A DNA stretch of 64,000 nucleotides from Ramlibacter sp. (GCA_013815685.1 JACDFR010000002.1:123010-187009), one strand, 5' to 3'; shown: positions 26,644 to 36,069, counted from the stretch's first letter. Numbers and translations: made by a program. The notes: generated from the sequence alone by a model not told the origin.

Positions 26644-26730
26644 GGTGCGCTCCCGGCAGCGCCGGTGCGCGCTGGAGCCCGCTGGCTTGCAGCCTATCTT
26701 CACTCGTCGCATCTCGCCACACGCATCCCT

Positions 26731-27477
26731 GTGATCGTTGCCATTCACCAGCCGAACTTCTTCCCGTGGCTGGGCTACTTTAACAAGATCGCCCGCTGCG
26801 ACGTCTTCTTGGTGCTGGACGACGTCCAGTACCAAAAGACGGGCAGCAGCTGGTCGAACCGCGTGAAGATGCTGGTGGGGGGGCAAGCCCGCTGGGTCAC
26901 CGCCCCGGTTCGGCGGCCGGCGCACGGAACGGCCCGCATCGACGAACTTTCATGGGTGATCGAGCCTTGGCGAGACAGACTCGTGCGCACCCTGGCGGCC
27001 AACTACGCCGGCGCTCCGTTCTTCCACCAGGCGATGGACCTGGTGCGCCCCCTCATCGGCGAACCCGAGCCGTCGGTGGCCCGATACAATCTGAAAGTGA
27101 TCCGGGGCCTTTGCGATGCACTCGGACTGCCGTTGCGACGGGTGTCGTCCTCGCAGTTCCGGCTCACTAGCGCCTCGAACGAACGCCTGGTGGAGCTTTG
27201 CCGTCACGTCGGGTGCGACACCTACCTCGCCGGCGGGGGCGCCCAGGACTACCAGCAGGATGACGTGTTCCAGGCGGCGGGCATCCGGGTGCTGTACCAG
27301 TCGTTCCAACACCCAGTCTACCGGCAGCACGGCAGCGACGAGTTTGTGGCCGGGCTGTCGATTGTCGACGCTCTCATGAATTGCGGCATCGAAGGCACGC
27401 GTGCGCTGGTGCGATCCGCACCCACGGGCGCGGATGCGCCCCACCCGCTGAAATCCTCGAGCGATGAGTTCCACTGA
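26731..27477 (+). CDS. WbqC-like family protein
   Basis: 248 residues from GTG 26731, beginning VIVAIHQPNFFPWLGYFNKI, which is the WbqC family signature (PF08889 by memory); LVLDDVQYQKTGSSWSNRVK and YLAGGGAQDY are further family segments. WbqC-like genes occur in many O-antigen loci but I know no firmly established activity. It restarts rightward transcription after the inverted deacetylase/formyltransferase pair and overlaps the next gene by 14 bases. Confidence 0.85.
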   Translation: MIVAIHQPNFFPWLGYFNKIARCDVFLVLDDVQYQKTGSSWSNRVKMLVGGQARWVTAPVRRPAHGTARIDELSWVIEPWRDRLVRTLAANYAGAPFFHQAMDLVRPLIGEPEPSVARYNLKVIRGLCDALGLPLRRVSSSQFRLTSASNERLVELCRHVGCDTYLAGGGAQDYQQDDVFQAAGIRVLYQSFQHPVYRQHGSDEFVAGLSIVDALMNCGIEGTRALVRSAPTGADAPHPLKSSSDEFH

Positions 27478-29245
27478 TCGGGCCCCTGCAGGGCAGTCTT
27501 CCATGTCCACCCTGGCAAAGCGATGGTTGTTCCGGTTGGTTAGATCCATCGTGCGCCCAGGTGCGCGTGTCTTCGAAGCGATCGCCAGCAGGGCGCTGCG
27601 CCGGATCCAGGTCCAGCAGGACAGCCGCTTCGCAGAGATGGCGGCAGCGCAGGCAGCACATCTGCACGCCGTCGAGGATCAGGTGTCCAGGCTGGCCGGC
27701 ATCCAGGCGGCACACTCGCAATCGCTGGAGCAGGACCTAGAAGCTCGCGGCGACCGCCTCGGCCGCTCCATTGCCGGGCAGCAGGCTTTCATCGCCGCGC
27801 ATTCCCACCTGATGGAGGAGCTGCGCGGTGAGGCCGCTCGCCTCGATCCTCGGCTGATTCCGGCCATCGACCTCTCGCAACGCGTGCGCTCGCTCGTCCG
27901 CAAGCACGCAGGCCTGCCGCCGGACGTCGACGGCGCCGAGAGTGAAGAGGATCTGTTGCGGGAGTTGCGGTTCCTTTGGGAGAACAGCGCCCTCGTGCGT
28001 CCGATGCTGCAACTATGCGCCGGCAAGAGGGTGCTCTACCCGGGCCAGTGCTACTACAACCTCTGGTATCTGTCGCGGGAGCTGCGTGCATTGGGCTGGA
28101 AAGCCGATGTATTCAACTGGGACAGCAACCCCGCTTCACAGATCTACTACCACGGCGAGGATTTCCGCTTCGTCGGCCAACCCGGCGAAGACCTGCTTGC
28201 TCTGCGCTTCTATGCCGAGTCCCTCTACGGCTACGACGTCTTCCACTTCAGCAACGCGCACGGCATCGGATTTGGCTCGGCGGTTGCAGCCCGCGCCAAA
28301 CGTGAACTCGGCGAACACGGCGAGATCCACCTGCTGCGGGCGCTGGGCAAGAAGATCGTCTACACCAACAATGGCTGCCTGGACGGTGTGTCCCAGACCT
28401 CGTTCTCGCGCTGGGGCCCGGAGTCTGCATGCGCCAGCTGCCGTTGGCGCGACGTGCCCGCGGTCTGCAGCGACCAGCGGAACCTGCAGTGGGGCAGATT
28501 CCGCAACTCGGTCGCGGACTACCAGTGCCTGCTTGGGGGCAATCGCGCAGACTACAACGACGACCCGAGGGTGCACGAGAACCCATGGGTCTACAGCCTG
28601 GACGCCGAGCTGTGGAAGCCCGGGCTCGAGATACCACCGACGCTGCGGGTCGCGCGGCGCACCGAGCGCACCCTGTTGCTCTACCACGCGGTAGGCAACG
28701 CGCGTGAACGCACCCGGGACGGCGTCAACATCAAGTCGACCCACATCTACGCCCCGCTGGTGGGCAAGCTCCAGGCGCAGGGCTGGGACATCGAACTTGT
28801 GCAGCCCGAAGGGGTGCCGAACCGCGAGGTCCGTTTCGTGCAGGCCCAGGCCGACATCTTCCTGGAGATGCTCACCTTCGGCTGGTTCGGGGCCAACGCG
28901 CGCGAGGCGATGATGCTGGGCAAGCCCGTCATCTGCTACATCCGCCCCGAATGGCTCCAGAGCTTGCGTGAGGAGGTGCCCGGCTACGCAGACGAGTTGC
29001 CCATCGTTCATGCGACGCCCGACACGGCGGGGGCCGTGCTGCTCGATCTCTTGGCGGACGAGGGCAAGCGCCGCGACATTGGCCGCCGCAGCCGGGAATT
29101 CATGCTGCGCTGGCACTCGTCGCAGGTCGCCGCCGTGCACTTCGACGAGATCTACCGTCGGCTGGTGCAAGGCGATCCGCTGCTGCGGCAGGTCGCATCC
29201 GGCCGCGTTCCTGCTGGCGCCGGGACGATACCCGTTAAAATCTAG
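27464..29245 (+). CDS. large glycosyltransferase-like protein with N-terminal coiled coil
   Basis: 593 residues. Residues about 40-150 are Ala/Gln/Glu-rich and helical (RFAEMAAAQAAHLHAVEDQV and following), likely a coiled coil. The rest looks like a GT-B glycosyltransferase: YYNLWYLSRELRALGWKADV in the first half, and FGWFGANAREAMMLGKPVIC with EFMLRWHSSQVAA near the end, as in GT4 enzymes. A small Cys cluster (CASCRWRDVPAVC, near residues 322-336) is unusual. An alternative ATG at 27503 would remove 13 residues. No specific family was recognised. Confidence 0.7.
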   Translation: MSSTDRAPAGQSSMSTLAKRWLFRLVRSIVRPGARVFEAIASRALRRIQVQQDSRFAEMAAAQAAHLHAVEDQVSRLAGIQAAHSQSLEQDLEARGDRLGRSIAGQQAFIAAHSHLMEELRGEAARLDPRLIPAIDLSQRVRSLVRKHAGLPPDVDGAESEEDLLRELRFLWENSALVRPMLQLCAGKRVLYPGQCYYNLWYLSRELRALGWKADVFNWDSNPASQIYYHGEDFRFVGQPGEDLLALRFYAESLYGYDVFHFSNAHGIGFGSAVAARAKRELGEHGEIHLLRALGKKIVYTNNGCLDGVSQTSFSRWGPESACASCRWRDVPAVCSDQRNLQWGRFRNSVADYQCLLGGNRADYNDDPRVHENPWVYSLDAELWKPGLEIPPTLRVARRTERTLLLYHAVGNARERTRDGVNIKSTHIYAPLVGKLQAQGWDIELVQPEGVPNREVRFVQAQADIFLEMLTFGWFGANAREAMMLGKPVICYIRPEWLQSLREEVPGYADELPIVHATPDTAGAVLLDLLADEGKRRDIGRRSREFMLRWHSSQVAAVHFDEIYRRLVQGDPLLRQVASGRVPAGAGTIPVKI

Positions 29246-29337
29246 CTCTTCCATCGGTAACGGGGGAGGAAGCCTCACACCGGGGCGCTGCCTGACCCGC
29301 CCATTGCGACCGATCTTTACCCATTCAAAGCCCGCCC

Positions 29338-30480
29338 ATGCCGCATTCGGCCATCCTTGCAGAAGGCGTCACCAAGCACTTCCCCAAGACAGGCCGATTG
29401 AGCCTGGGGGAGCTGTTCACCGGGCTGCATCCCGACCGGCGCTTCACGGCCGTGGACGGCGTGAACTTCCAGGTTCCCCAGGGCGAGGTGGTCGGTGTCC
29501 TGGGCCGCAACGGGGCAGGCAAGAGCACTTTGCTGCGCATCGCGGGCGGCATCTACTCGCCGGACGCAGGCCGCATCGCGCTCACGGGGGACCTGGCCGG
29601 GCTGTTCGAGCTCGGCGGCTTCGGCAACACCCTGCTCACCGGACGCGAGTTCGCTCGCCGGTACCTGGAGATGTTCGGTGTCGAGCGCGCCCGGCACAAG
29701 GCGTTGATCGCGGACATCGGCGAGTTCTCCGAGCTGGGACCTTATTTCGACGAGCGCATCCGCACCTACTCGGCGGGGATGGCTGCACGGTTGTACTTTT
29801 CCGCGGCTACCGCGATACCGCACGAAATCTACCTGATCGACGAGATATTGTCCGTGGGTGACGAGCACTTCCAGGCCAAGTCCTGGGCGCGGATGCGGGA
29901 GCGCCTTGCGGCCGGCGCTTCAGGTCTGCTGGTGACGCACGACTGGTCCGCCGTGATCAAGCTTTGCCGGCGAGCATTGGTCCTCGCGGCTGGCCGGGTG
30001 GTCCTGGAGGGCCGATCCGACGTGGTCGTGGCTGGCTACCTGGATCTGCCCCGCCCGGCTGCGAACCGCGCGCGGCTGGTCGACCCCGAGCCGGGTTCGC
30101 TGAGCGGCACTGCGGGCGAGGACTGCACCATCGCCCTGCTCATTGAGGCCCAGGAGGATGTGTCGATGCAAATTGCCGTCTCGATTGAAACGCTGCAACT
30201 GGGCATCGGTTGGGAGCCGATAGTGTTGACCGAGTTTCAGGAAGTGGGCCGCAGCCGTGGCCGTTACAAGGTGGGCGTGCAGGTTCCCTCCCTGCCGCTT
30301 TCGCCGGGCGAGTATTCCCTCAGCGTCTTCCTGTCCACTGCACCGGACGCGGACGGCGGCCCGCGCGAAATACTCGACGCGCGCGCCTGGACATACGGGA
30401 CCGGATGGGTGTTCAAGGTCGAAGGTCAGCACGCCAACGGCATCGCACCATTTCCAGTTGCATGGTCGGAGGAATCATGA
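29338..30480 (+). CDS. O-polysaccharide ABC exporter ATPase, Wzt-like (copy 1)
   Basis: 380-residue ATP-binding subunit of a Wzm/Wzt-type exporter. Walker A GRNGAGKST at residues 56-64, signature YSAGM at 144-148, Walker B IYLIDE at 164-169 and switch His201 are all intact. The C-terminal 140 residues form a beta-rich extension as in Wzt proteins that recognise the glycan end. The segment GLFELGGFGNTLLTGREF replaces the usual Wzt loop before the Q-loop region, so it is somewhat divergent. It overlaps a second ATPase gene by four bases. No SD is evident. Confidence 0.9.
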   Translation: MPHSAILAEGVTKHFPKTGRLSLGELFTGLHPDRRFTAVDGVNFQVPQGEVVGVLGRNGAGKSTLLRIAGGIYSPDAGRIALTGDLAGLFELGGFGNTLLTGREFARRYLEMFGVERARHKALIADIGEFSELGPYFDERIRTYSAGMAARLYFSAATAIPHEIYLIDEILSVGDEHFQAKSWARMRERLAAGASGLLVTHDWSAVIKLCRRALVLAAGRVVLEGRSDVVVAGYLDLPRPAANRARLVDPEPGSLSGTAGEDCTIALLIEAQEDVSMQIAVSIETLQLGIGWEPIVLTEFQEVGRSRGRYKVGVQVPSLPLSPGEYSLSVFLSTAPDADGGPREILDARAWTYGTGWVFKVEGQHANGIAPFPVAWSEES

Positions 30481-31643
30481 GTCAGTCGGCGCCGGAACTG
30501 TCCATCGAAGCGGTGGAACTCCAGAAGATCTACGAGCTCGGCCACGGGCACGCAGCGAAGAAGGCCGTGGACAGCGTCACCTTCCGCATCGGTGAGGGCG
30601 AACGCGTCGGCTTCATCGGTCGCAATGGCGCGGGCAAAACCACGCTGCTGCAGATGCTGGCCCGCATCTCCGATTCGAGCGGCGGCAGGTTGCAGGTGAA
30701 TGGCCGGGTGACGGCCATCTTCACGCTGGGCATGGCGCTGCGCGAGGACCTGACGGGTATCGAGAACATCTACGTCGAAGGCGAGCTGCAAGGCCGCTCC
30801 AGGGAGCAGACGAGCACGCTGGTGCCCGAAATCGTCGCGTTCGCCGAGTTGGGCGAGTTCATCGACCGGCCCGTGCGAACCTACTCCACAGGCATGAAGG
30901 CGCGCCTGGCTTTCTCGACCATCGTGCACATCGAGCCCGAGATCCTGATCGTCGACGAGGCCCTCTCGGTGGGCGATGCGAAGTTCGGCGCCAAGGCGAC
31001 CGCCAAGATGCGCGAACTCACTCGCAAGGGACGCATCCTTATCCTGGTCTCGCACTCGATGGGCGCCATCGAAGACATGTGCACCCGCTGCATCTGGATC
31101 GACGAGGGCCGCATCAGGCAGGACGGCCCACCCGCCGAAGTCACCCGTGCCTACATCGAGGAGGTCCGCCGCGCGGACGAGGCCAAGCTGGCCACGCGCT
31201 TTCGCAGCCAGCTGATCGACGAGTCGCTGCTGCCCGGCTGGGGCGTGCAGCGGGCAGAGTTGCGGTCAGTCGAGGACGTCGGCATGCAAAGCCTGGTCAC
31301 GGGCGCGCCTGCCTTGTTCTGGGCCAGCGTGCGGGTTCCGCCAGGGGTTGCTTTCGATGCTGCCCTTCGCCTGCAGCGTCTGGATGGCCTTCTCGTGTTG
31401 CAGACCCAGACCCCGTTTGGCCCGAAGCCCGATGCGACCGACCGCCGCATTCGCCTGGATTTAGGGAACTTGCCCCTGAACTACGGCTTGTACAAGGCGG
31501 AGCTGGAAATCCGTACCGCGAGCGGTGAGCAGGCCGCCCGACGAGCCGTGTTGTTCGAAGTGATCAATCCCCGGCCGCCACGCGGCGGCCGTCCCGTGCT
31601 TGTGTATCCCACCCACCTAGCTGTGATGAAGACCGACCCATGA
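30477..31643 (+). CDS. O-polysaccharide ABC exporter ATPase, Wzt-like (copy 2)
   Basis: 388 residues. Walker A GRNGAGKTT at 48-56, signature YSTGM at 136-140, Walker B ILIVDE at 156-161 and switch His193 are intact. FTLGMALREDLTGIENI matches the conserved Wzt/KpsT segment, so this copy is the more canonical of the two. A beta-rich C-terminal domain (about 250-388) is present as well. ATGA overlaps link it to both the first ATPase and the permease, suggesting all three are made together, perhaps as a heterodimeric ATPase pair. Confidence 0.92.
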   Translation: MSQSAPELSIEAVELQKIYELGHGHAAKKAVDSVTFRIGEGERVGFIGRNGAGKTTLLQMLARISDSSGGRLQVNGRVTAIFTLGMALREDLTGIENIYVEGELQGRSREQTSTLVPEIVAFAELGEFIDRPVRTYSTGMKARLAFSTIVHIEPEILIVDEALSVGDAKFGAKATAKMRELTRKGRILILVSHSMGAIEDMCTRCIWIDEGRIRQDGPPAEVTRAYIEEVRRADEAKLATRFRSQLIDESLLPGWGVQRAELRSVEDVGMQSLVTGAPALFWASVRVPPGVAFDAALRLQRLDGLLVLQTQTPFGPKPDATDRRIRLDLGNLPLNYGLYKAELEIRTASGEQAARRAVLFEVINPRPPRGGRPVLVYPTHLAVMKTDP

Positions 31644-32431
31644 CCGTTCTTGGATTCGACCGCCGCGACCTCTCCACGGTCTTGAACTTCTTCCGGATGT
31701 TCCTGCGAGACCGCTTTCTCGGCTCCCGGCTGGGCCTGGTCTGGGCCGTGCTCAACCCGCTGCTCATGCTGGGGATATACACCTTCGTCTTCGGTTTCAT
31801 CTTCAAGGCCAAGCTGCCCGGCGCCGACACGACACTCGCGTACTCCACCTGGCTGATCGCCGGCTACGGTCCCTGGCTGGCCGTTTCCGAGTCGCTCAAC
31901 TCGTCTGCCCAGTCCGTGGTCGGAAACGGCGGCCTGGTAAAGAACATGGCCTTCAAGACCGAATGCCTGCCGCTGGCCGCGAGCATCCTGGGGATGGTCC
32001 CCCTGTCGATCAGCGTCCTGTTCGCCTTCGTGCTGCTGATGGTGGACGGCAACTGGCCCACCTGGCATGCGCTCGCCGTCATTCCGGGGGTGGTGCTGGC
32101 CTTCGCATTCCTGGCCGCCCTGGGGCTGGGTGCTGCGGTGCTCACGGTGTTCGTGCGGGACTTCGCCGTGATGCTGCCAAGCCTGCTTCTGATACTTCTA
32201 TTTGCCACCCCCATCTTCTATCCTCTAGAGTCCATGCCGGGTCTGCTGCGCCGCATTTCGGTGTGGAACCCCTTCTACTTGGTGGCGGACTTCATCCGCT
32301 CACCGCTGGTCTTCCATACCATTCCGCCCTGGCCGCAGTGGGCCTTCGTCACGGTGCTCACCGCGGTGATCGGCCTAGTCAACCTGCGCCTGTTCCGCCG
32401 CCTCAAGGGCAGCCTTTCCTCCATGCTCTAA
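31640..32431 (+). CDS. wzm: O-polysaccharide ABC exporter permease, Wzm-like
   Basis: 263-residue ABC-2 type inner-membrane permease with about six hydrophobic segments. The N-terminal FRMFLRDRFLGSRLGLVWAV and the following LLMLGIYTFVFGFIF are typical of Wzm/KpsM/TagG proteins; LLFATPIFYPLESMP near residue 195 is a family hallmark. It should form the channel that flips undecaprenyl-diphosphate-linked glycan to the periplasm. Only one permease gene accompanies two ATPases. Its presence, without wzx or wzy, indicates the ABC-dependent O-antigen route. Confidence 0.93.
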   Translation: MTVLGFDRRDLSTVLNFFRMFLRDRFLGSRLGLVWAVLNPLLMLGIYTFVFGFIFKAKLPGADTTLAYSTWLIAGYGPWLAVSESLNSSAQSVVGNGGLVKNMAFKTECLPLAASILGMVPLSISVLFAFVLLMVDGNWPTWHALAVIPGVVLAFAFLAALGLGAAVLTVFVRDFAVMLPSLLLILLFATPIFYPLESMPGLLRRISVWNPFYLVADFIRSPLVFHTIPPWPQWAFVTVLTAVIGLVNLRLFRRLKGSLSSML

Positions 32432-32434
32432 CCC

Positions 32435-33259
32435 ATGAACCAAGCTGAAATCGATGCCCAGAACGCGGAGTTCTGGAACACCCTGTGCGGCACGGGCCTA
32501 GCCCAGATGCTGGGGATCACCGACGGCTCGCCCGTGTCGCTGAAGAAGTTCGACGACTGGTACCTGGACTACTATCCGTACCTGCTGCAGCACGTGCCAG
32601 TGCACACGATGGGTGGCAAGGATGCCCTGGAGATCGGGCTGGGCTATGGAACCCTGTCGCAGCAGATCGCCATGGCCGGCGCCCGCTACAACGGCCTGGA
32701 CATCGCCCGTGGGCCGGTGGACATGGTCAATTCCCGTCTCGCCCAGAACGGCCTGCCCGGGCGGGCGGTGCAAGGCAGCATGCTGCAGTGCCCGTTTCCC
32801 GACGCGTCTTTCGACTGCGTAGTGTCCATCGGGTGCTTCCACCACACCGGGGACACCCAGCGCTGCCTGGACGAGACCTTCCGCATCCTGCGGCCCGGCG
32901 GCCATGCCTACCTCATGCTGTACAACCGGTTCTCCTGGCGTCAATGGAAGGACTACCCAAAGCAGACGGTGTCCGCCCTGCTGCGGGAGTGGATCGGCGT
33001 GCGAGAGAACCCCGAAAGCACCACCGCCCAGCGCGCCGCCTACGACACCGACACCAAAGGGCATGCCGCACCCGAGACGCAGTTCTACTCGACCGGTCAG
33101 ATCGGGACGATGATGGCGAGGTTCTCGAGCGTGGAGTGCACCAAGGAGAACTGCGACGACGAGATCAAGGACGGCGTCGTGGTGCGCAAGCGCAGCGACA
33201 TGCTCGCCACTCGGGGCAAAAAGTTCGGCATGGACATCTATATTGACGCGGTCAAGTGA
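32435..33259 (+). CDS. SAM-dependent methyltransferase (Methyltransf_11 type)
   Basis: 274 residues. SAM-binding motif ALEIGLGYGTLSQQ, then SMLQCPFPDASFDCVVSIG and ILRPGGHAYLMLYNRFSWRQW. Placed three bases after the Wzm stop, so it is co-translated with the exporter. Methylation of a terminal sugar is a known chain-length and export signal in Wzm/Wzt systems, and the two ATPase C-terminal domains here could read such a cap; this link is inference. C-terminal 100 residues have no motif I recognise. Confidence 0.82.
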   Translation: MNQAEIDAQNAEFWNTLCGTGLAQMLGITDGSPVSLKKFDDWYLDYYPYLLQHVPVHTMGGKDALEIGLGYGTLSQQIAMAGARYNGLDIARGPVDMVNSRLAQNGLPGRAVQGSMLQCPFPDASFDCVVSIGCFHHTGDTQRCLDETFRILRPGGHAYLMLYNRFSWRQWKDYPKQTVSALLREWIGVRENPESTTAQRAAYDTDTKGHAAPETQFYSTGQIGTMMARFSSVECTKENCDDEIKDGVVVRKRSDMLATRGKKFGMDIYIDAVK

Positions 33260-33270
33260 CAACCGGCGCG

Positions 33271-34689
33271 ATGAACATCCTGCTGCTCTACCACTCGACG
33301 CAGACGTACACCAACACGGTGTTCGAGCACGTCAACGCGTTTGCCCGTTTCTCCGCCCATCGCTACTTCTTCTGCCACCACGACCAGAACGAGCCGTTCC
33401 TGGTGGACCTGTCCAAGTTCGACGCGGTGGTCATTCACTACTGCTTGCGAACTCCGTACGACCAGATCTCGGAGGCTGCCGCTCGCAGCCTGGCGGCATT
33501 CCGTGGCGCCAAGGTCTTGTTCCTGCAGGACGAGTACGAACACACGCAACGGGCCTGGCACTGGATGCAGCGGCTGGGTATCGACCTGGTGTTCACCGTG
33601 GTGCCGCATGCGCACGTCCGGTCCATCTATCCGCCCACGCAGTTTCCCGCCACGCGCTTCGTGAGCAACCTGACCGGGTATGTGCCGGAGGCGTTCACCG
33701 AAGTGCAGGACGTGCGGCCGCCTTCCCGGCGCACGCTGCTGGTCGGCTACCGCGGGCGGCCGCTGCCGATCCGCTTTGGCGTGCTAGGCAAGGAAAAGGT
33801 GAGCATAGGCTGCATGGTCAAGGCCTACTGCGAGCGCCGCGGCCTGGTGGCCGACATCGCCTGGACGGAGGAGGAACGCATTTACGGTGACGCCTGGTAT
33901 CCGTTCGTGGCGTCCTGCCGCGCCATGCTGGGGTCCGAAAGCGGCTCCAACGTGTTCGACTGGGATGCCACCCTGCAGTCGCGGATCGACAGCTTTCTCG
34001 TGTCGAATCCCCAGGCCACCGAGGATCAGGTCTATGAGGCCGTGGTCGCGCCGTTGGAGATGCCCGGCGTGATGAACCAGGTGTCGCCCCGCGTGTTCGA
34101 GGCGATCGCCATGCGCACGGTGCTGGTGCTGTTCGAGGGAAGCTACTCCGGCGCCGTGGAGCCGTGGCAGCACTACATCCCGCTTCGCAAGGACGGCAGC
34201 AACCTGGACGAGGTGTTCGAGCGGCTGCAGGATGGTGACTTCGTCGACGCCATGGCCGAGCGTGCCTGGCAGCACGTTATCGGCTCCGGCCGCTACTCCT
34301 ATCCGGCCTTCGTGCGCATGACCGACGGCGAGATCGAGGCCTGCCTTCATGCCGTGGCCAGCTCCGGCCGATCTTGCGAGCGCGGCGCCGAACTGGAATG
34401 CATCCGCGTCGGGCTCGAGAAGCCGACGCTCTTGACTAGCCTGCCCGTCCGGTGGCCGGCGCCGGTTTTCCGCGGGGCCGGGGCGCAGGCCGGTGCCGAG
34501 GGCTTCGAGGCGTGGGAACCGCCCAGCCGCTATAGCCGTCTGCGCCAAGCGGCCGTGCTTGTTTGGAGCTGCGTGCCGCGGCCCATGCAGAAGGTCCTCG
34601 GTCCTTTGGTGCACGGGGTGCTGCGGCCGGTGGCGCGTGCGCTGCACGGAGTGCGCAAGGCGAGCGTGCGGCGAAGACCATTGGATTGA
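33271..34689 (+). CDS. putative glycosyltransferase, tandem paralogue A
   Basis: 472 residues from ATG 33271; a GTG at 33256 overlapping the previous stop is an equal alternative. N-terminus NILLLYHSTQTYTNTVFEHV and the GT-B-like C-terminal region (VSPRVFEAIAMRTVLVLFEG then SGRYSY) suggest a glycosyltransferase. It is a clear paralogue of the next gene: shared VGYRxR, DxWYxF...CRxxLGxExG and EGSYxG...YxPxxxDxSNL elements in the same order. A basic tail (about 440-472) may contact the membrane. I cannot assign it to a named family. Confidence 0.7.
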   Translation: MNILLLYHSTQTYTNTVFEHVNAFARFSAHRYFFCHHDQNEPFLVDLSKFDAVVIHYCLRTPYDQISEAAARSLAAFRGAKVLFLQDEYEHTQRAWHWMQRLGIDLVFTVVPHAHVRSIYPPTQFPATRFVSNLTGYVPEAFTEVQDVRPPSRRTLLVGYRGRPLPIRFGVLGKEKVSIGCMVKAYCERRGLVADIAWTEEERIYGDAWYPFVASCRAMLGSESGSNVFDWDATLQSRIDSFLVSNPQATEDQVYEAVVAPLEMPGVMNQVSPRVFEAIAMRTVLVLFEGSYSGAVEPWQHYIPLRKDGSNLDEVFERLQDGDFVDAMAERAWQHVIGSGRYSYPAFVRMTDGEIEACLHAVASSGRSCERGAELECIRVGLEKPTLLTSLPVRWPAPVFRGAGAQAGAEGFEAWEPPSRYSRLRQAAVLVWSCVPRPMQKVLGPLVHGVLRPVARALHGVRKASVRRRPLD

Positions 34690-34703
34690 TCGACCTCGAC
34701 CGG

Positions 34704-36047
34704 ATGAAACGTCTGCGACCTGCCCTCCTGGTGCTGTACCACTGTCGCGGCGTCGCGCAGTTGCCGCTGCGTGCCGCCATCGAGGACCACCTGTTCGCGT
34801 GGCAGCGGCATTCGTCCTATCCGGCGATCTACCACAACATCGCCTATGGCTTCGATTGGGCTGCCTACGAGCACCTGCCCATCGCGGCGGTGGTGCTCGA
34901 CACGTTGGCGCTCAACATCCGCTGGAGTCCGGAGCACTTCGAGCAGGTCACCGCGCCGCTCGCTGCGCTGCGGCACTTCGGCGGACCCAAGATCGCCATG
35001 CCCCAGGACGAGTTCATCCACACCGACATTCTGGGTGCGCTGCTGGCGAGAATGGGTTGCACGCACGTGCTGAGTGCCGCGAATGGGGAGGACGCCCGGC
35101 GCATCTACGGCTCGTTCTTGCCCAAGGCGCAACTGGGCACCAAACTGACGGGCTACCTGGAGTCCAGCACGCTCACTCGGATCGAGCGGCTGCGACATGC
35201 GCGGCCGCAGCGGGACATCGATGTCGGCTACCGCGCCTGGCGGGCGGAAGCCTGGCTCGGTGAGCACGGCATGTTGAAGGCCAGGATAGCCGACGCCGCC
35301 CATGCGATCGCGCCGGAGTTCCCCGGCCTGCGGGTGGACGTCTCGACCGACGAGGCGGACGTGCTGACGGGCGACGACTGGTATGCCTTCTTGCTGCGCT
35401 GCCGAACGACGCTGGGCGTGGAAGGCGGCGCCAGCGTCCTGGATCGCGACGGATCCATCTGCAAGCGCACGAGGGCGTACCAACAACAACACCCTGGGGC
35501 TTCCTTTGAAGAGGTCCGCGAGGCCTGCTTTCCGGGCGAAGATGGCTCGCTGTCGCTGTTCGCGATCGGTCCGCGCCACCTGGAGGCGTGTGCCACCCGG
35601 ACCTGTCAACTGCTCGTGGAAGGCAGCTACCAGGGCGTGCTGCGGGCCGGCGAGGACTACCTTCCGATTGCGCGCGACTTCTCCAACCTGCGCCAGGTGT
35701 TGGAAACCTCCAAGGACGACGCGTTGGTCCGCCGCATCGCCGACAACGCGTGGAACCGCGTGGTGGCCTCCGGCCGCTACACCTATCGGGGCTTTGTGCG
35801 GGCTGTGGAGCAAAGCATCCTGGACCCGGCGACCGGGTCTTTCCGTGTCGGGCACCGTGCAGCGGCAGCGGTACAAGTGGCGATTTCGCGGCACGCGGTG
35901 AGCTGGAGTTTCGCGCGCCACGAGGCTGCGCGGTTGCTGCCTCACCGCGCCGAGTACGAGTCGAGCGGTAAGGCGTCGTGGGTTTGGGAGCGCTGGAAGG
36001 CTGCTGGCGCTGCCAAGTTCGCTGGCATGGACCTGACCTTGCAGTAG
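34704..36047 (+). CDS. putative glycosyltransferase, tandem paralogue B
   Basis: 447 residues from ATG 34704; an in-frame TTG at 34686 overlapping the previous stop is possible. Same architecture as the preceding gene: VGYRAWRAEAWLGEHGMLK, DDWYAFLLRCRTTLGVEGG, EGSYQGVLRAGEDYLPIARD and VVASGRYTYRGFVR. N-terminus LLVLYHCRGVAQLPLRAAIE resembles the GT-B first strand. Likely arose by tandem duplication with divergence and may add a different sugar or linkage. It ends the second part of the cluster; a 100-base gap with hairpins follows. Confidence 0.7.
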   Translation: MKRLRPALLVLYHCRGVAQLPLRAAIEDHLFAWQRHSSYPAIYHNIAYGFDWAAYEHLPIAAVVLDTLALNIRWSPEHFEQVTAPLAALRHFGGPKIAMPQDEFIHTDILGALLARMGCTHVLSAANGEDARRIYGSFLPKAQLGTKLTGYLESSTLTRIERLRHARPQRDIDVGYRAWRAEAWLGEHGMLKARIADAAHAIAPEFPGLRVDVSTDEADVLTGDDWYAFLLRCRTTLGVEGGASVLDRDGSICKRTRAYQQQHPGASFEEVREACFPGEDGSLSLFAIGPRHLEACATRTCQLLVEGSYQGVLRAGEDYLPIARDFSNLRQVLETSKDDALVRRIADNAWNRVVASGRYTYRGFVRAVEQSILDPATGSFRVGHRAAAAVQVAISRHAVSWSFARHEAARLLPHRAEYESSGKASWVWERWKAAGAAKFAGMDLTLQ

Positions 36048-36069
36048 CATTCGCCACGCGCCGAGTGGA

